A stretch of 64,000 nt of DNA, taken from assembly GCA_911728455.2 (NCBI GenBank), contig OU452233.1, positions 7,546,505 to 7,610,504 on the forward strand. The letters are read 5' to 3'. The DNA comes from Marthasterias glacialis (Eukaryota > Echinodermata > Asteroidea > Forcipulatida > Asteriidae). The translations under genes and the position numbers were made by a program. Below the pieces are notes generated by a model that was not told the origin of the DNA, did no database searches, and saw nothing but the letters and a program-made list of their open reading frames with translations. Positions 47,319 to 58,561 of this stretch are shown in pieces (the stretch's first letter is position 1; each line of letters starts with the position of its first letter).

Positions 47319-47505
47319 CCCAAATTTCACAAAGCTGTTTAAGTAGAAAAAAAATGGAGCTTAGCAAATTCTTTTGCTAAGCAAGAATTAGCTGGGTACC
47401 AGTCACAAAATATGTACATTGCATGGTATTTTGGCCGGTAACACAGTCTTTATGCGCTTATACTTTTTTTGTGCTTACATTTCTGAAAATTGGGCCCTGG
47501 TATAG
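47319..47505. mobile_element. Family A element
   Basis: GGGCCCAAATTTCACAAAGC at the left, TTTTGGCCGGTAACACAG inside and GAAAATTGGGCCCTGG at the right. Confidence 0.8.
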
Positions 47506-48083
47506 GGTTGTGAGTGTGCCCCCGCCCCGCCCCCGCCCCCAGGTAGGGTTACTTTAGCAATGCAGTACCAGGCAAAACCAAGGGAAGGACTTTTGAAGTT
47601 TGGGCAGTATTCCGGTTGGGAGGAACTTCCCGATACAGCTTCATCCTCTTTGCTTTCTATTCAAAGAATTTACTCGGTGAAGAAGTCAACATTTTTTTTT
47701 ATTTCAAAAGAGAGGAACCAGACTAATTTCTCCTGAGCCACACTTTGGTTTACATAATTTGGGTGGGTGTAAATCGAGATGACACGCACATTGAAACTTT
47801 CTGTCGGACTGGTGCAGTTCTCAGTTTTCATCCACACTGAAAACGTTTAGAACAATGGATAAGGACAGTAGAATGAAACAAAGACAGCCCTCATTATGCT
47901 CACTGCTGTCTTATTTTAGGTAAGCGGAAGGATAAATTGCAATATTTTTAACTTTGAGGCTTTTATATTATACTAAGTATTACATGAACAAAATGTGAAT
48001 TACTTTATGGAGTTACGCTACCCATAGGAATAGAACTAGAGAATGCTGGTTGTGTTTAGTTATCTGTGCATATCTACTGTGAG

Positions 48084-48520
48084 CATAGAGTTATATATAA
48101 GCAGGCCTGAAACTTCACGGAGGCAACAGAGGCAATTGCCTCCGTTGCCCTTGGTCATTGCCTTGGTGCCCTTGAAATGTTCCAGTACAAATTTATAATT
48201 TCCTCATAGAGATGCCCTTTATCAAGAGGAAAATGCCTTGATGCCCTTGCCCTTTCAAGAACGAAGCAATCAGGCCTGTATAAGAACTAGAGGGCGTACA
48301 AACCATGCGACACGGCCCGACAAGGAGCATTTTTTACCACTGAGAAAATAGCGCGGACCATTCATTTACACTGGTTACTCATCCATTCACACAGCAGCCA
48401 TTTTCTAAGTGGACATTCGTATGCAATTGACCCATAGGGATTTTTACCCATGGTGAGTCAGTGGAGTTCCGTGCGTGGCATTGTGAGTGCACCCTCTAGT
48501 TCTTATATATAACTCTATGG
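48084..48520. mobile_element. Family V element interrupted by a B element
   Basis: Left terminus CATAGAGTTATATATAAG plus AACTAGAGGGCGTAC (after the B insertion) mirrors the right terminus CACCCTCTAGTTCTTATATA-TAACTCTATGG. CTGTGAG flanks both sides (48077-48083 and 48521-48527). The V body matches 10774-10985. Confidence 0.87.
48102..48278 (-). mobile_element. Family B element nested in V
   Basis: CAGGCCTGAAACTTCACGG to CAATCAGGCCTG, flanked by exact TATAAG (48096-48101 and 48279-48284). Removing one TATAAG and the element restores the V inverted terminus. Confidence 0.93.
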
Positions 48521-48586
48521 CTGTGAGGCATTTTGTGCGCGCTGCCATTTTAACTGTCTGGCAAATTTCAGCTTTCCCATTGGTTG

Positions 48587-48874
48587 ATCAGGGCCCAATT
48601 TCATAGTGCTGCTTAATGGTGAGCCAATTTTTCGTGCTAACTATAGCCCAAAAATTTGCTTAAGCGTAAGCACATTTCGCAGGTTAGCAAGAAAATTAGG
48701 CGGCCAACTTGCGCCTTCACCATGGACTTGCATGTTTACGTCCTTCATTTTCCTACAGTAAGCACCGGAAGGTTAGCATGCCTTTTCGTGTGCTTCTGGT
48801 TAGCAGCGCTATGATGTGAAAGAACAGTAAGCACAAAATCGGCCGTTAAGCAGCTCTATGAAATTTGGCCCTGG
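48587..48874. mobile_element. Family A2 element, copy 2
   Basis: CAGGGCCCAATTTCATAGTG to ATGAAATTTGGCCCTG, flanked by GTTGAT on both sides. It is close in sequence to 3191-3480. Confidence 0.85.
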
Positions 48875-51482
48875 TTGATTTGGCTATACAAGCATGTCAC
48901 ATGGTATTGATGATAGTCAATTTCCACAGCTGCCATAGAGGGCGCTCACAGCAGACGCAGCATTCTCCGTGTTCTATTTCACTGGTTGCACCCTTGTAGA
49001 GTTTGCTCTTCCTTGTAAAGTATTTTTAGTCCTGTTCTATTTCGGGACCACAAACTGCTCACAGTAATTGGTCTTCTCTGACACAGGTGGGCACAGTAGA
49101 TTTCATTTCACATGGCCGTACGCTTCCAGAACTTTTTTTTTTTTTTTTGCTCAAGTCCACGGATATCTCATGTAACATCGAGGGCACCAAGAATCAAGAG
49201 TCTTGTTTTCTTTATGATTTTCTTGACTTGATAGGTTGATGTTAGGCATATGGAGTTAAGCAGTAGTTGGGTAAAGTTTCTCGAAATCGGCTGCTGAATG
49301 ATTAAGCAACAGAAAACCATTGCAGATATCTGACTTTGTTATCATTTGACCTTGCCCTTTACTTTTTTCTCAGAAGGGGGCTGGGCAGTTTATAAGAAAT
49401 ATCTCTGTAGTAAAATTTCCATCACTGTTTTAACCAGGTATATAGAATTAGGGGGAAAGGGATTACCCCTTATTAATGCCATACTGATAAAGTTTCCTCC
49501 TCTGAATCTTAAAAATGTGAATTTAACATTATTTCAGGTGTGGATTTCACAAAACGCTAAGACTAGTCTCATCTCGAGTTAGGATGAGTAACTAGTCTGA
49601 ACTTATAGGACTAATCATAAAAGAGGACTAGTCCTAAGTTAGGGTAACTTTTGGGAAAGCAACCCCAGATCTGCTAAAATATTTTGGGGTATATATTTGG
49701 ACAAGTTTTTATAGGTTTTATGTACAAATTAACTTTTGAAGATACCTACAGAAATCGGTCATATTAAAAAACATGTATTATTAATTGCAAATAGATCATA
49801 GACTTTTAAAAGCTATTGTGCATATAATATAAAGTAGATTTTAATTTAACAACCAATGTTTTGTTTTTTAATTTGTTTTTTAATCACGGCTGTAAATGTA
49901 TCGTTAAGTGATTAACTGAATTGTCTTCGAATTTAACCCAAGCTGTTTTCTTTGTACCCGTGTTTTTCAAACTGGTATTGAAAACCAAGAGAGAAAAAAA
50001 AAAACACGTTTCTAGAAATTCTTCAAGATGTAATTTAAAGCGTAAATTAATTGTAACAGCATGGAAAGTATTTTCTGAAAATGTAATATAGGATATTTTT
50101 TATGATGTAAAAAACAAAAACAAATCCAAATATTTTGTGATTGTCACCCTCAGCCTAAAGAAGTCTGTTATAATTAAAGACTCTTGTTATTCAAACAAAC
50201 TGCTTACGTCCAAAAACCTATCGAGTATAAACCTTGCAAGTAACACACTCAACTTTAAAGTCCGTAAAAGAGGTGCTCGGAATGTCCCTTAAAAAATACC
50301 CCTCTTCCCTGAGGAGTCTCCTGAAGCTCTCAATATTTTTCCTGCAGTACGGACAGCTCTCCCCTTCCTGCTCTCCCCTCCCTCCCCAAATACTTTTAAC
50401 AGAAGTGCAGTAAGTACCCTGTCAAATTTCTATTTCCTTTTCCAAGATTTTCCCTCCGCAGGGTCCTCACAGGCTAGGCTTAAAGTTTAAAAAAAAATAA
50501 AAAATCAATGTGCTAAAGATTTCTCCAGTCCAGCCCTCCACATTCCCCCCAAAGACCACTCTCTGCACTAGATGTTGGCAGTGATGGACGGCCTAAAGTA
50601 CGCACATAATTGCCTTCATTTCGCATCGATTTGTCTGAATTGTAGCCTTTCTAAAGTGGTCTTAATGTCTGCACATAAATGTACATGTAGACCTCACATT
50701 CTTGGCACACCGTCGGTGGGAGAACTACCCCACATACTGTCTGATGCTGTTGGCACACAACAACGCTGATGTGTGTGTGTTTAGGTTGGATATTTCCAAG
50801 TGTGTTAATATATGCATTTGTTCTATGTTAAAATGTGTTAGCACATCGACCATTTGTTACTTGCATGCGCATAATTGGAACACCGGCACACGGACCTCGT
50901 ACTTGTTGAATGTTACCTCATAGAGGGGTTTTTTAAGAAGAAGGAACATCAGAAGACTAATGGTGGCATGCTACTGCTGACTCTGTGTCAAGTTTTGTGA
51001 GCTGACACCCTTTGTAGGTTCCTTTAAACAGTGGAGCAATGCTACCCCCCCCCCCTCCTCGCCCAACAAGGTTTTCTCTGTTCAAGTTGCACCCTGCGGG
51101 GGAATTCTTTAGAAAAGGGAAGAATATTGCAACACTGGAAGGACCCCACAAACAGCATCCATCAGCATGTCGATGAACATGTTAAAATGTGGAATATGTG
51201 CATCACCATGTACATACGTGCGTGTTAATGTGTTTTTTAAACATGTATAAATAAATAGATACTGTTTGAAGCCACTTTGAACAGGCGCCAGTAGTATGGT
51301 GCCCCCATCACCACCCCATCCGAAAATGGTGGGCTAAATGTTATCAGAAGAACCCACAAGCAGTCTCTATCATTTGTAATGTAATGTAATGTTGTTAATT
51401 TTGACTAACTTTTATATCTAATTTAATTATTCATTTTCATGTCATTTCTTTCATCCCTCTGTTAAAACCAGAAGCCACCATA
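48875..51482. other. Unannotated interval
   Basis: Apart from the ACTAGTC repeat at 49545 I recognise nothing. 49700-50280 is strongly AT-rich. Confidence 0.5.
49545..49650. repeat. ACTAGTC-rich short dispersed repeat
   Basis: AAGACTAGTCTCATCTCGAG, TAGTCTGAACTTATAGGAC and GAGGACTAGTCCTAAGTTAG form overlapping inverted blocks. It starts at TTTCACAAAACGC, a common edge of short foldback repeats in invertebrates. Confidence 0.5.
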
Positions 51483-51764
51483 TTAACCCTCTTACTGTCT
51501 GACCATTTGATGTCATCCGCTGTGGTTTTGAATTTAAGATAAACTTTGCCAGCCTGCAATATGCTATCATGTGGTGAATGCATCCGCACAGTCCACAGTC
51601 AACCCTCCCACTTTTTGACCATTCAGTATCACCCATGTTGGATTTGAATGATAGATAAACATTACCAGACTAGACTGTAATCTACTCAGTGCAGGCATGC
51701 AGTTGAATGATTTCAAATGGTTAGTCAACTCACCATAAAATGATACCAAGAGTAGGAGGGTTAA
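51483..51764. mobile_element. Family D MITE with TTAA ends
   Basis: TTAACCCTCTTACTGTCTG at the left and GAGTAGGAGGGTTAA at the right. TTAA at both ends suggests a TTAA target duplication (piggyBac or Kolobok type). The interior is a two-fold repeat of about 125 bp. Confidence 0.8.
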
Positions 51765-53904
51765 TATTGTTAAGGTGTTGCTTTCCTTTAATGAGACCTC
51801 AATGTCAATTTAGTTTAAAATTATTTTGTCACAAATTCTAATGCCAAACCACCATGATTTATTGGTGCTATTTAAGCCATACCGTTAACTGCAACGCTGT
51901 TTAGGTTTAATAACAGTCATACTTTGAATACGCAAGGTACCAATTAACCAGTAGTAATGTACAATGCAAGCAACTGGTGTCCAACCACAAAACTTTACAT
52001 GTACGAATTGGTTAGGGCGCCAACTCTCCTGGTACCGTCAGTAGTAATCTATATTGCAAGCAAAACAACAACAAAAAACACTTAAACATTTTACCTTTAA
52101 CTCCCGCCTCTCCCCCCCCCCCCCCCCCCCATTGGCATTTCAAATAATCATGGTTAACAGAACAAAGGATGGATGTCGACTATGCGTGCGTGTGTGTGTG
52201 TGGTCAGAACCACCAATATTTAAGGGGAAGTTTCGACATTAGATTTTGCAATCTGCACATACTCACTTCCCCTTAAAAAATGGCTTTACATAAACTTAAC
52301 CGCAGTCCAGTTCCAGGAATTTGTAACACGTTCTCATTTTGTTTAATAAATTTCCACATCAGCAAATTTTGTGTTTAAATCAACTATAAGCATGCAGTCT
52401 TATTTTCATAGCGCCGACTGCTGAAAATTGTTCACTGGTTTGTAAGAAACATTTTTAATAGTCATTGGACGGATTATTTATTTAAAGGCAGTTTAGAGGA
52501 TTGGTAAGGATATCAAATATTGTTAACTTTCAGTCTGAAAGCTTACTGTTTGTGAAGTTAATACTAGCACCAATTTTTCTTTGAAATATTTCCCCCTGAA
52601 ATGCTGTCACATCCGAGAAAACTGTATCTGAAAACCTTTAAAAGCAGCTGATTTCGGTTGTAATAATCGAAATTGAGGACAATGGGATGAAAGTGTGCAC
52701 GGTTTTTTCACTATTTTCTCCTGACCCAGAGGACAGATTGACCCCAAATGTTCAAAGGTTTGTGTTTTTTCATTTATATATTGAATCAGACAAAGTAAGA
52801 ACACTGCACTATCAGCTTTACCAATCCTGTATACTGCCTTTAAAAAAGATTGATGTGTAACACGAATTATTCACAGGAAAATTTACAGATACTTTTCCTC
52901 ATAATTACATTTGAAAAGTATGTATTTTGCTTTTGTGTGCAATTTGCACGACCGAATGCTCATGTTATTTGAATATGTATCACTTAAGATAGGTGCCAAA
53001 ATGTCAAAGGTCATACAGTATGTAAAATGCTTTTTAATTTAATGTCTGGTAGCCTGACTCGAATGTGTATCAAATGTTATGATTTAAATTCACCAGACTT
53101 GAAATGCTGATCTTGAAGATAGTTTGCATTTGTGTCAACTGCTGGTACACTTTGTTGTCTTGCCCTCTGACCCTATGACCCAGGATGCAACTTCCTGTTT
53201 ACGGTGCTTCTTGAGCTGAATACACTGGATACACGCATCACCCACAATGCATTTGTGTTGATATTTATTGCCTGTTATAAGAGGGTGATGATGTAATGCC
53301 AACCAAGAATCTTGTGATGCCCACTTTTGAACAAATATGGGAATGTGCAAAGCTTCTAGAATACAGCTTCTAGTTGAGTCAGTCTACAAGACAACGATTA
53401 AACAAATCTCACCATAGGCTTTTTTAGCAATGTTAACAATTATTAGACTGGTGCCTATTATGTCAAACGTTAGGTAAAATGTGTACATTTCATTATGACT
53501 TTACGTTTGACAATGTTAAACTGTCTTTGTTAAAAAAAAAAATCACAATTATTGTAATGAGAAATATTGTACACTTTTGTATGGATATAAAACTGGTTAG
53601 TTACGTGTATACTTGTACATGAAATGCCATGCAATAAATGCCTTGGGAATTTATCTCTACTTCAGTCAAAGAATCTCTGTCTTTTATACTCTTTGTTTTA
53701 TTGTACTGTTTGTTTTGTAGATAATTTGAGATGGGCTTTTTGATTTGAAGAAAAATAGATTCCAGTACGTTTGTATAGTTCACAGGTAAAACAAAAAAAA
53801 GATTTAGGAAAATAGTTACACAGAAAAGCAGTTTAAATTGTAGCAGCCATGTTGGATGGCAGAAAAGTCATTAAAACTGAATTGTCTCCTGATGTTACCT
53901 TTAA
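51765..53904. other. Unannotated interval
   Basis: One poly-C tract and a GT-rich run at 52185-52203; otherwise unique AT-rich DNA without exons. Confidence 0.5.
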
Positions 53905-54168
53905 AAGCCCCAGCTCAACATTGGTAAACTGACTGTCAGTGCTTCCATTTTTTGCACAAATCAAGATATTTGTAATAAGACCAACCTGTGAAAATGTCAG
54001 CTTATTTCCTTGTTTCATTTGCAAAAAACAGTAAAAATGCATTCAGCATTTTTGTCTGTATTCTAGGCAGAGTTCTCGTGTCATGAGATGAATATTAATT
54101 TTGGATCTTACTTCATTTCATATTCAATAACGATAACACCAGGCAGAAGTATTTCGAAGAAAGTTGTC
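53905..54168 (+). repeat. Family L repeat copy 2
   Basis: AAACTGACTGTCAGTGCTTC, GCACAAATCAAGATATTTGT and ATTTTGGATCTTACTTCATT match the reverse of 27170-27520. Confidence 0.75.
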
Positions 54169-54171
54169 TAC

Positions 54172-54283
54172 CATCTTTGTGATTTGACTGCGAGCACGCG
54201 TGTGTGCAGTATCTGGGTGAGAGTTCATCTTCCCATGCACAGCCACAGACCTGGTATGATCATGACAACACATCCCCTTTAAG
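54172..54283. mobile_element. Family M, right half
   Basis: CTTTGTGATTTGACTGCGAG, CAGTATCTGGGTGAGAGTTC and a right end ATGACAACACATCCCCTTTAA match 42128-42227. Confidence 0.75.
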
Positions 54284-54982
54284 AAATAGACAATAGACAC
54301 AATGATCAGTAAGCAATAAGGCATTGGAAATAAATTTATATGACTTACTGTTCATTGTGTATTTTAATGTACCCGTATGTTTCTCAAATTGGTTGTATCA
54401 GGAGAGCCCCTTTAATACATTTATTTTCAAAGTTGTTTCATAATGGGCTTTCAATCCCCTTTAAGTTCAGCCATTAGTGCGAACACTGAAAATCCAAACT
54501 GAAAATTATTAACATAAAAACAAAAGTAGCTCAGTTTAGAAAGTTTAAAACAGAGCTTTTTTTGTGTGTTAACTGTCCTGAAATTAAAGTTAACTCCACC
54601 AAACCCAGACTGTTTTGTCTCCTTAACAACTGCTCTACTGCACTTTAATTTTAATCACACCCCACCCCACCCTCATGCCTTTTAAAACCAGTTCACCCCG
54701 AAGATAATAATTCTCAACCATATCTTCATGGAAAGTACTTTCACTTTTTCAAAAAGGTCATTTTCAAGTTTGCACGGGCGACCTAAATATTGTGATTGCC
54801 TTTGCATCGGGTGACTCACCAGCTATATAGACTTGCATGGGCAAGTCTGAGACTAATTGTGCAGTGATGGGTTCAAATTAACCTTCAAGACGATGCAACC
54901 ATGGAGGTCATGATGCAACCCTCTTGTCGTCATGCTCCAGCCTGTGTTCACCACCAGCAATACTGACTACTCTTTCTCATTA

Positions 54983-55290
54983 TAGACCTTTCTTTTGCAA
55001 CGTCACAACCCAATTTTTTGCCAACCAAGATGGAGAAACTACGGGGAGCCATCAATGCAAAGCAACAACAGATAATCACAGTTTGTAAAAATAGTTCACA
55101 AATATTCAAAAATTGTTTTGAATTCGTTGGAAACAAACCAACCAATAATGGGATGTGTTTTCTTTCAATAGAAAGTTTGCAAAAATGTTGAATTTGGTCA
55201 CAACGTCTGTCAACAAAACCTAAATGTTTTGCTACATTTGGCCGTCCATGCCAACCAGCACGGTTTGTTTATCAACAATGGAAAGGTCTA
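54983..55290 (-). mobile_element. Family H MITE, copy 2
   Basis: Reverse complement of 9224-9532 over its whole length. TAGACCTTTCTTTTGCAACG at one end, CAATGGAAAGGTCTA at the other; TA dinucleotides adjoin both ends. Confidence 0.87.
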
Positions 55291-55364
55291 TACCAAACAG
55301 GGGCCAGACTAATTTTTGTTTTCACTGCCTGCCTCAGTTTGCCATCTTGTAGTTAACTTGGGGG

Positions 55365-55455
55365 CCCAAGTTTTCCCGAAACCCAGGCTTGGGCCGCGGC
55401 TCCCGCTTGGCAGCCCTTTCATCAGTTCAATTCGGAGCAGTGTACACAGCGCCGT
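55365..55455. repeat. Possible degenerate relative of the 38.9-kb minisatellite region
   Basis: GGCTTGGGCCGCGGCTCCCG and then TTCGGAGCAGTGTACACAGC resemble the minisatellite and the GTTTGGAGCAGTGTGCAT sequence that follows it near 39238-39255. Short, with only two or three unit-like blocks. Confidence 0.4.
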
Positions 55456-56250
55456 AACCAGGGTAAAATTTTAGGGTGGGGGGGCACAAGGGGGGGGCAC
55501 CATTTTTCCTAGGGGGGCACTTTGGGCCCCTCCCCCGTAGTTAAGCCACCGAATGTACATTTTGTTTGCATAGTGCCTAACACCAAACGGGATCCCGGAA
55601 CCAGAGCAAGCCCACGTTTGGGAAAACACATCATTAGCCAAAAACATGGAATGAACACACTTTTCCCAGACAGTTACTTTCTTTAACCTTTAACTTCTGT
55701 TTTTGAGCCCATATGCTTTACATACCCCCATCTGTCAGGCGAAAAATGTTTGTAATTTTAGTTGTGCCAAATGTCTCTGCTTTCGGTGATATGTATAAAT
55801 GTCCAGTTCGCATGCGAAGCCTGCTAAAGTAATTTTTCCATTTACTTTCATTTTGAAATCGAAATTAAGGCTTCAAATAATTTTTTTTTTTTTTTTTTTT
55901 TTTTTTTGCGTGACAGTATTTATTTCCTCCTTTTATTTAGATAATGTTTTGGACATCCTTACCGCGAAATATTATGTAAAGCTGTTGGGTTATTTTTGAC
56001 ACAACGGACTTCCGTTACACCATGGTTACACCATAAGGTATCAGGAATCCTTTGTTCTAAGTAATTTGAACAATCCGATGCTGAAACTACATTAGCGTAG
56101 CAAAGGCCTAATCTATGAATGTAAAAGTAGGAAACCGTAGGTTGTTGTATGGATTGGCAAACGGCAAACAGAAACTGAAAAGTGGTTTTGTGAATTTGAC
56201 ATCATGGCGTTCCCGTGGCCTGCGTTTTTATGTGGAATGTATGCCCACCC

Positions 56251-56367
56251 CTAGACCCAGTAACTGAGGCGCTGTACTCCTTTTTTGAGATTTTGATAAT
56301 ATCGGTCGTACAACGATAAAGTCAAAATCTCAAAAAATACATACAGCGCGCACTTTACTGGGTCTAG
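56251..56367. mobile_element. Foldback MITE (CTAGACCCAGT family), copy 1
   Basis: CTAGACCCAGTAACTGAGGC at the left mirrors TTTACTGGGTCTAG at the right, with AGATTTTGA/TCAAAATCT in the stem. CCCACCC lies on both sides (56244-56250 and 56368-56374), a 7-bp duplication. Confidence 0.85.
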
Positions 56368-56897
56368 CCCACCCCCTTCCTCACAGTCAGTTCTCTTTTT
56401 AATTGAACTACTTTCGACCAAACGCTGGCTAGACCATTATGACATAGGTCGTTGTGAGGATATAAAGAATTGTTTTAGCTTTGTTTTCTGTTTTTAACTT
56501 ACTCTAACCCTATGTGTGAAATTACTCAAAATGGGTGCAAAATAAGCGGGTGTGTGGAGTTTTGAGAACTAAAATTAACACATGTAGAGGGTTTACCGTC
56601 TTTGTTTGTAAAGGTTTGTTCGCCTGTTAGCTAAGGGGATATGTAGGCAATTAATTAGGCATAATGAATGTGACGACATTTGAAATTAAGTATACTTCGA
56701 AAAAAATGTATATTTATCACCTTTTATTATTTTACCCCGTGAAAGAAAACAGTGTCCAACAACTACACGCCCCCTTGTCGAAATGAATGCTATTTGCTAA
56801 CGCTTGAGGGCGCCCTTCCTATTCAGCGGGGACATTTTTTTAATCTAAAACATGTAAAACACGTCAACAGTTCCTCAACAGTCAAGCAAACACACAC

Positions 56898-57010
56898 CAC
56901 GTGCCTAAACATAACGAAGAAATGACGTTAGTGCACTTCCGCACACACACAAATTGTGATTTTTGAAGTCTGACTTCTCCAATGTCTTTCGGAAGTGTTG
57001 TTATTGCTTG
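56898..57010 (+). promoter_or_regulatory. Possible TATA-less promoter and 5' UTR exon of the small gene
   Basis: Within 100 bp there is an E-box CACGTG (56898-56903), a CRE-like TGACGT (56923-56928) and two ETS-like sites, CTTCCG (56936-56941) and CGGAAGTG (56990-56997). A good donor, G|GTGAGT, follows at 57011. This set is typical of TATA-less housekeeping promoters. Splicing from 57010 to 58424 or 58430 would place it 1.4 kb before coding exon 1. This is an inference from motifs only; no transcript evidence is available. Confidence 0.35.
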
Positions 57011-57235
57011 GTGAGTTCATATTTGTGTTGTTTTCTATGTAAACATGTAATGATCAAGTTCATGACAAGCTGACAAGAGCGAGGTGAAAATGACATTTTC
57101 CGTACAGAAAGGAAAGTCATACTCATAGTCATAATAGTTAATACTAATCAAGAGTAATATAGATCTAGGCGCTTAGTTCTAAGTTCATGATCTGTGGATT
57201 GGAATTTGTGTAAGAAAGAGTGGACTAAAGATAGA

Positions 57236-57269
57236 TAGTAACTGGGGCGCCCCAGTCACTGGGTCTAGA
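57236..57269. repeat. Minimal foldback derivative, copy 2
   Basis: GTAACTGGGGCGCCCCAGTC followed by ACTGGGTCTAGAC: two outer arms joined with almost no loop. Confidence 0.7.
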
Positions 57270-57465
57270 CTAAAGACTAAATTAATGCACTCAAATAACT
57301 AATTAATTATTATGTAGTTAACAACTTAAGTTAACTAGACTAGAGTACTTAGCTGCGACCATCGGTGATCGGGCATGTCGGGAGGATCGAGGATTTGATG
57401 ATGAGTTGTAATTTTTAATTTCATGATTTTTTTGCTTGGTAATCTCGGGCATATTTTTCTTCCTG

Positions 57466-57540
57466 ACCCAGTTATAAAACTGGGGCGCTGTGCTCCTTTT
57501 AAAAATTTTATTTTTTATTTTGACTGGGATGGTCGTTGTA
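57466..57540. repeat. Foldback family half copy, copy 3
   Basis: GACCCAGTTATAAAACTGGG then GCGCTGTGCTCCTTTT; only one arm and part of the loop (GGTCGTTGTA) remain. Confidence 0.65.
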
Positions 57541-57691
57541 GCGTGCCAGGGGAAAGCTTGAGTAATTTCGGCGATTTGATATGAGTTTCTGCACAAAAAT
57601 TGCCTAATTTGATGACAAAAGCTGGAACTTTAACCGCCTGCTAGTGCTACTGGCTTCACAGGATATCAGATATGAAATACCACTACCAGGC

Positions 57692-57790
57692 TAGACCCAG
57701 TAACTGGGGCGCTGTACTCCTTTTTTGAGATTTTGACATTATCGGTCGTAATCTCAAAAAAGGAGTACAGCGCCCCAGTTACTGGGTCTA
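57692..57790. mobile_element. Foldback MITE, copy 4, perfect 41-bp arms
   Basis: 57692-57732 and 57750-57790 are exact reverse complements around a 17-bp loop (TTGACATTATCGGTCGT). The loop matches that of copy 1. TACCAGG occurs close by on both sides, interrupted by a TACATG-type insertion on the right. Confidence 0.93.
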
Positions 57791-57980
57791 CATGTACCAG
57801 GCATTTAATTGTACTCATCATTCAAACACAGACTAAAACAGCTCGTCACGTCTGCACGTTTGGACATAATTTTTTTCATTTTTAGTTCAATCGTGTCACT
57901 ACAATGGCCAATGCATTATGGGATCTGGATATTCATCATCGACTGATTCTTTACATGTAGAACGACGCATAAATTCCGCA

Positions 57981-58052
57981 GATTGCCTGTTCGCTGGTAT
58001 CCTGCGTTGTTGACTGCATAAAGTAACTCAGGGCATCAGCGAACAGGCAATC
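57981..58052. repeat. Exact 16-bp inverted repeat with 40-bp loop
   Basis: GATTGCCTGTTCGCTG (57981-57996) and CAGCGAACAGGCAATC (58037-58052). It lies in the presumed first intron or upstream region of the small gene. Confidence 0.85.
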
Positions 58053-58450
58053 GGAGCATTTATAAAAGATATTTTTTTATGAGTAGTTGATAACCTCCAA
58101 AATCTCATGAGAGTATATTGACCCAGTTCACCTGACGTCATCATCACAAATAATCTTGGTTGTGTCACTTTGGGAGTCAATGTCCCTGTGTGTAACAGTG
58201 TAGTGCACATTTTAGGCCATGCAGCAATTACATGCTTTCCATAATTTGTATGTGCGAGTATGGCACACAAGAGACGCATATGACGTTGGTGCAAGATATT
58301 GATACTAGAAGATTGATGAGAGTAGTGCACTTTGATATCCGGACAAGAACGTTCAGGAAACATTTTACAATGTCACTAGTTACATCACAATTTAATATTT
58401 CCTGTGTAATGTTTATTTTCTAGCAACAGGTGAGACTTGTATCCGTTGTC

Positions 58451-58561
58451 ATGGCGACTAATGGGGAGGAGGATGTACGTGTGGCCAACGGTGACATTTC
58501 TGGTGACAAAGAGGGCAGTGCTCTGGAGGTGTCATGTGACAGATGCAGGGAGCTCACGGAG
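58451..58561 (+). CDS. Coding exon 1 of the 80-residue protein
   Basis: Holds 37 codons from ATG to a GAG immediately before GTAGGC, so it ends in phase 0. It encodes the acidic N-terminus and the Cys-x-x-Cys pair. A TAG-ending pyrimidine-rich acceptor at 58412-58423 (or CAG ending at 58429) just upstream suggests that the exon begins at 58424 or 58430 with a short 5' UTR, so there should be at least one more upstream exon. Confidence 0.7.

Noticed and set aside
48930..48965. AGAGGGCGCTC as another CTCF site
   Set aside because: A short partial match without the repeat context seen in the K copies.
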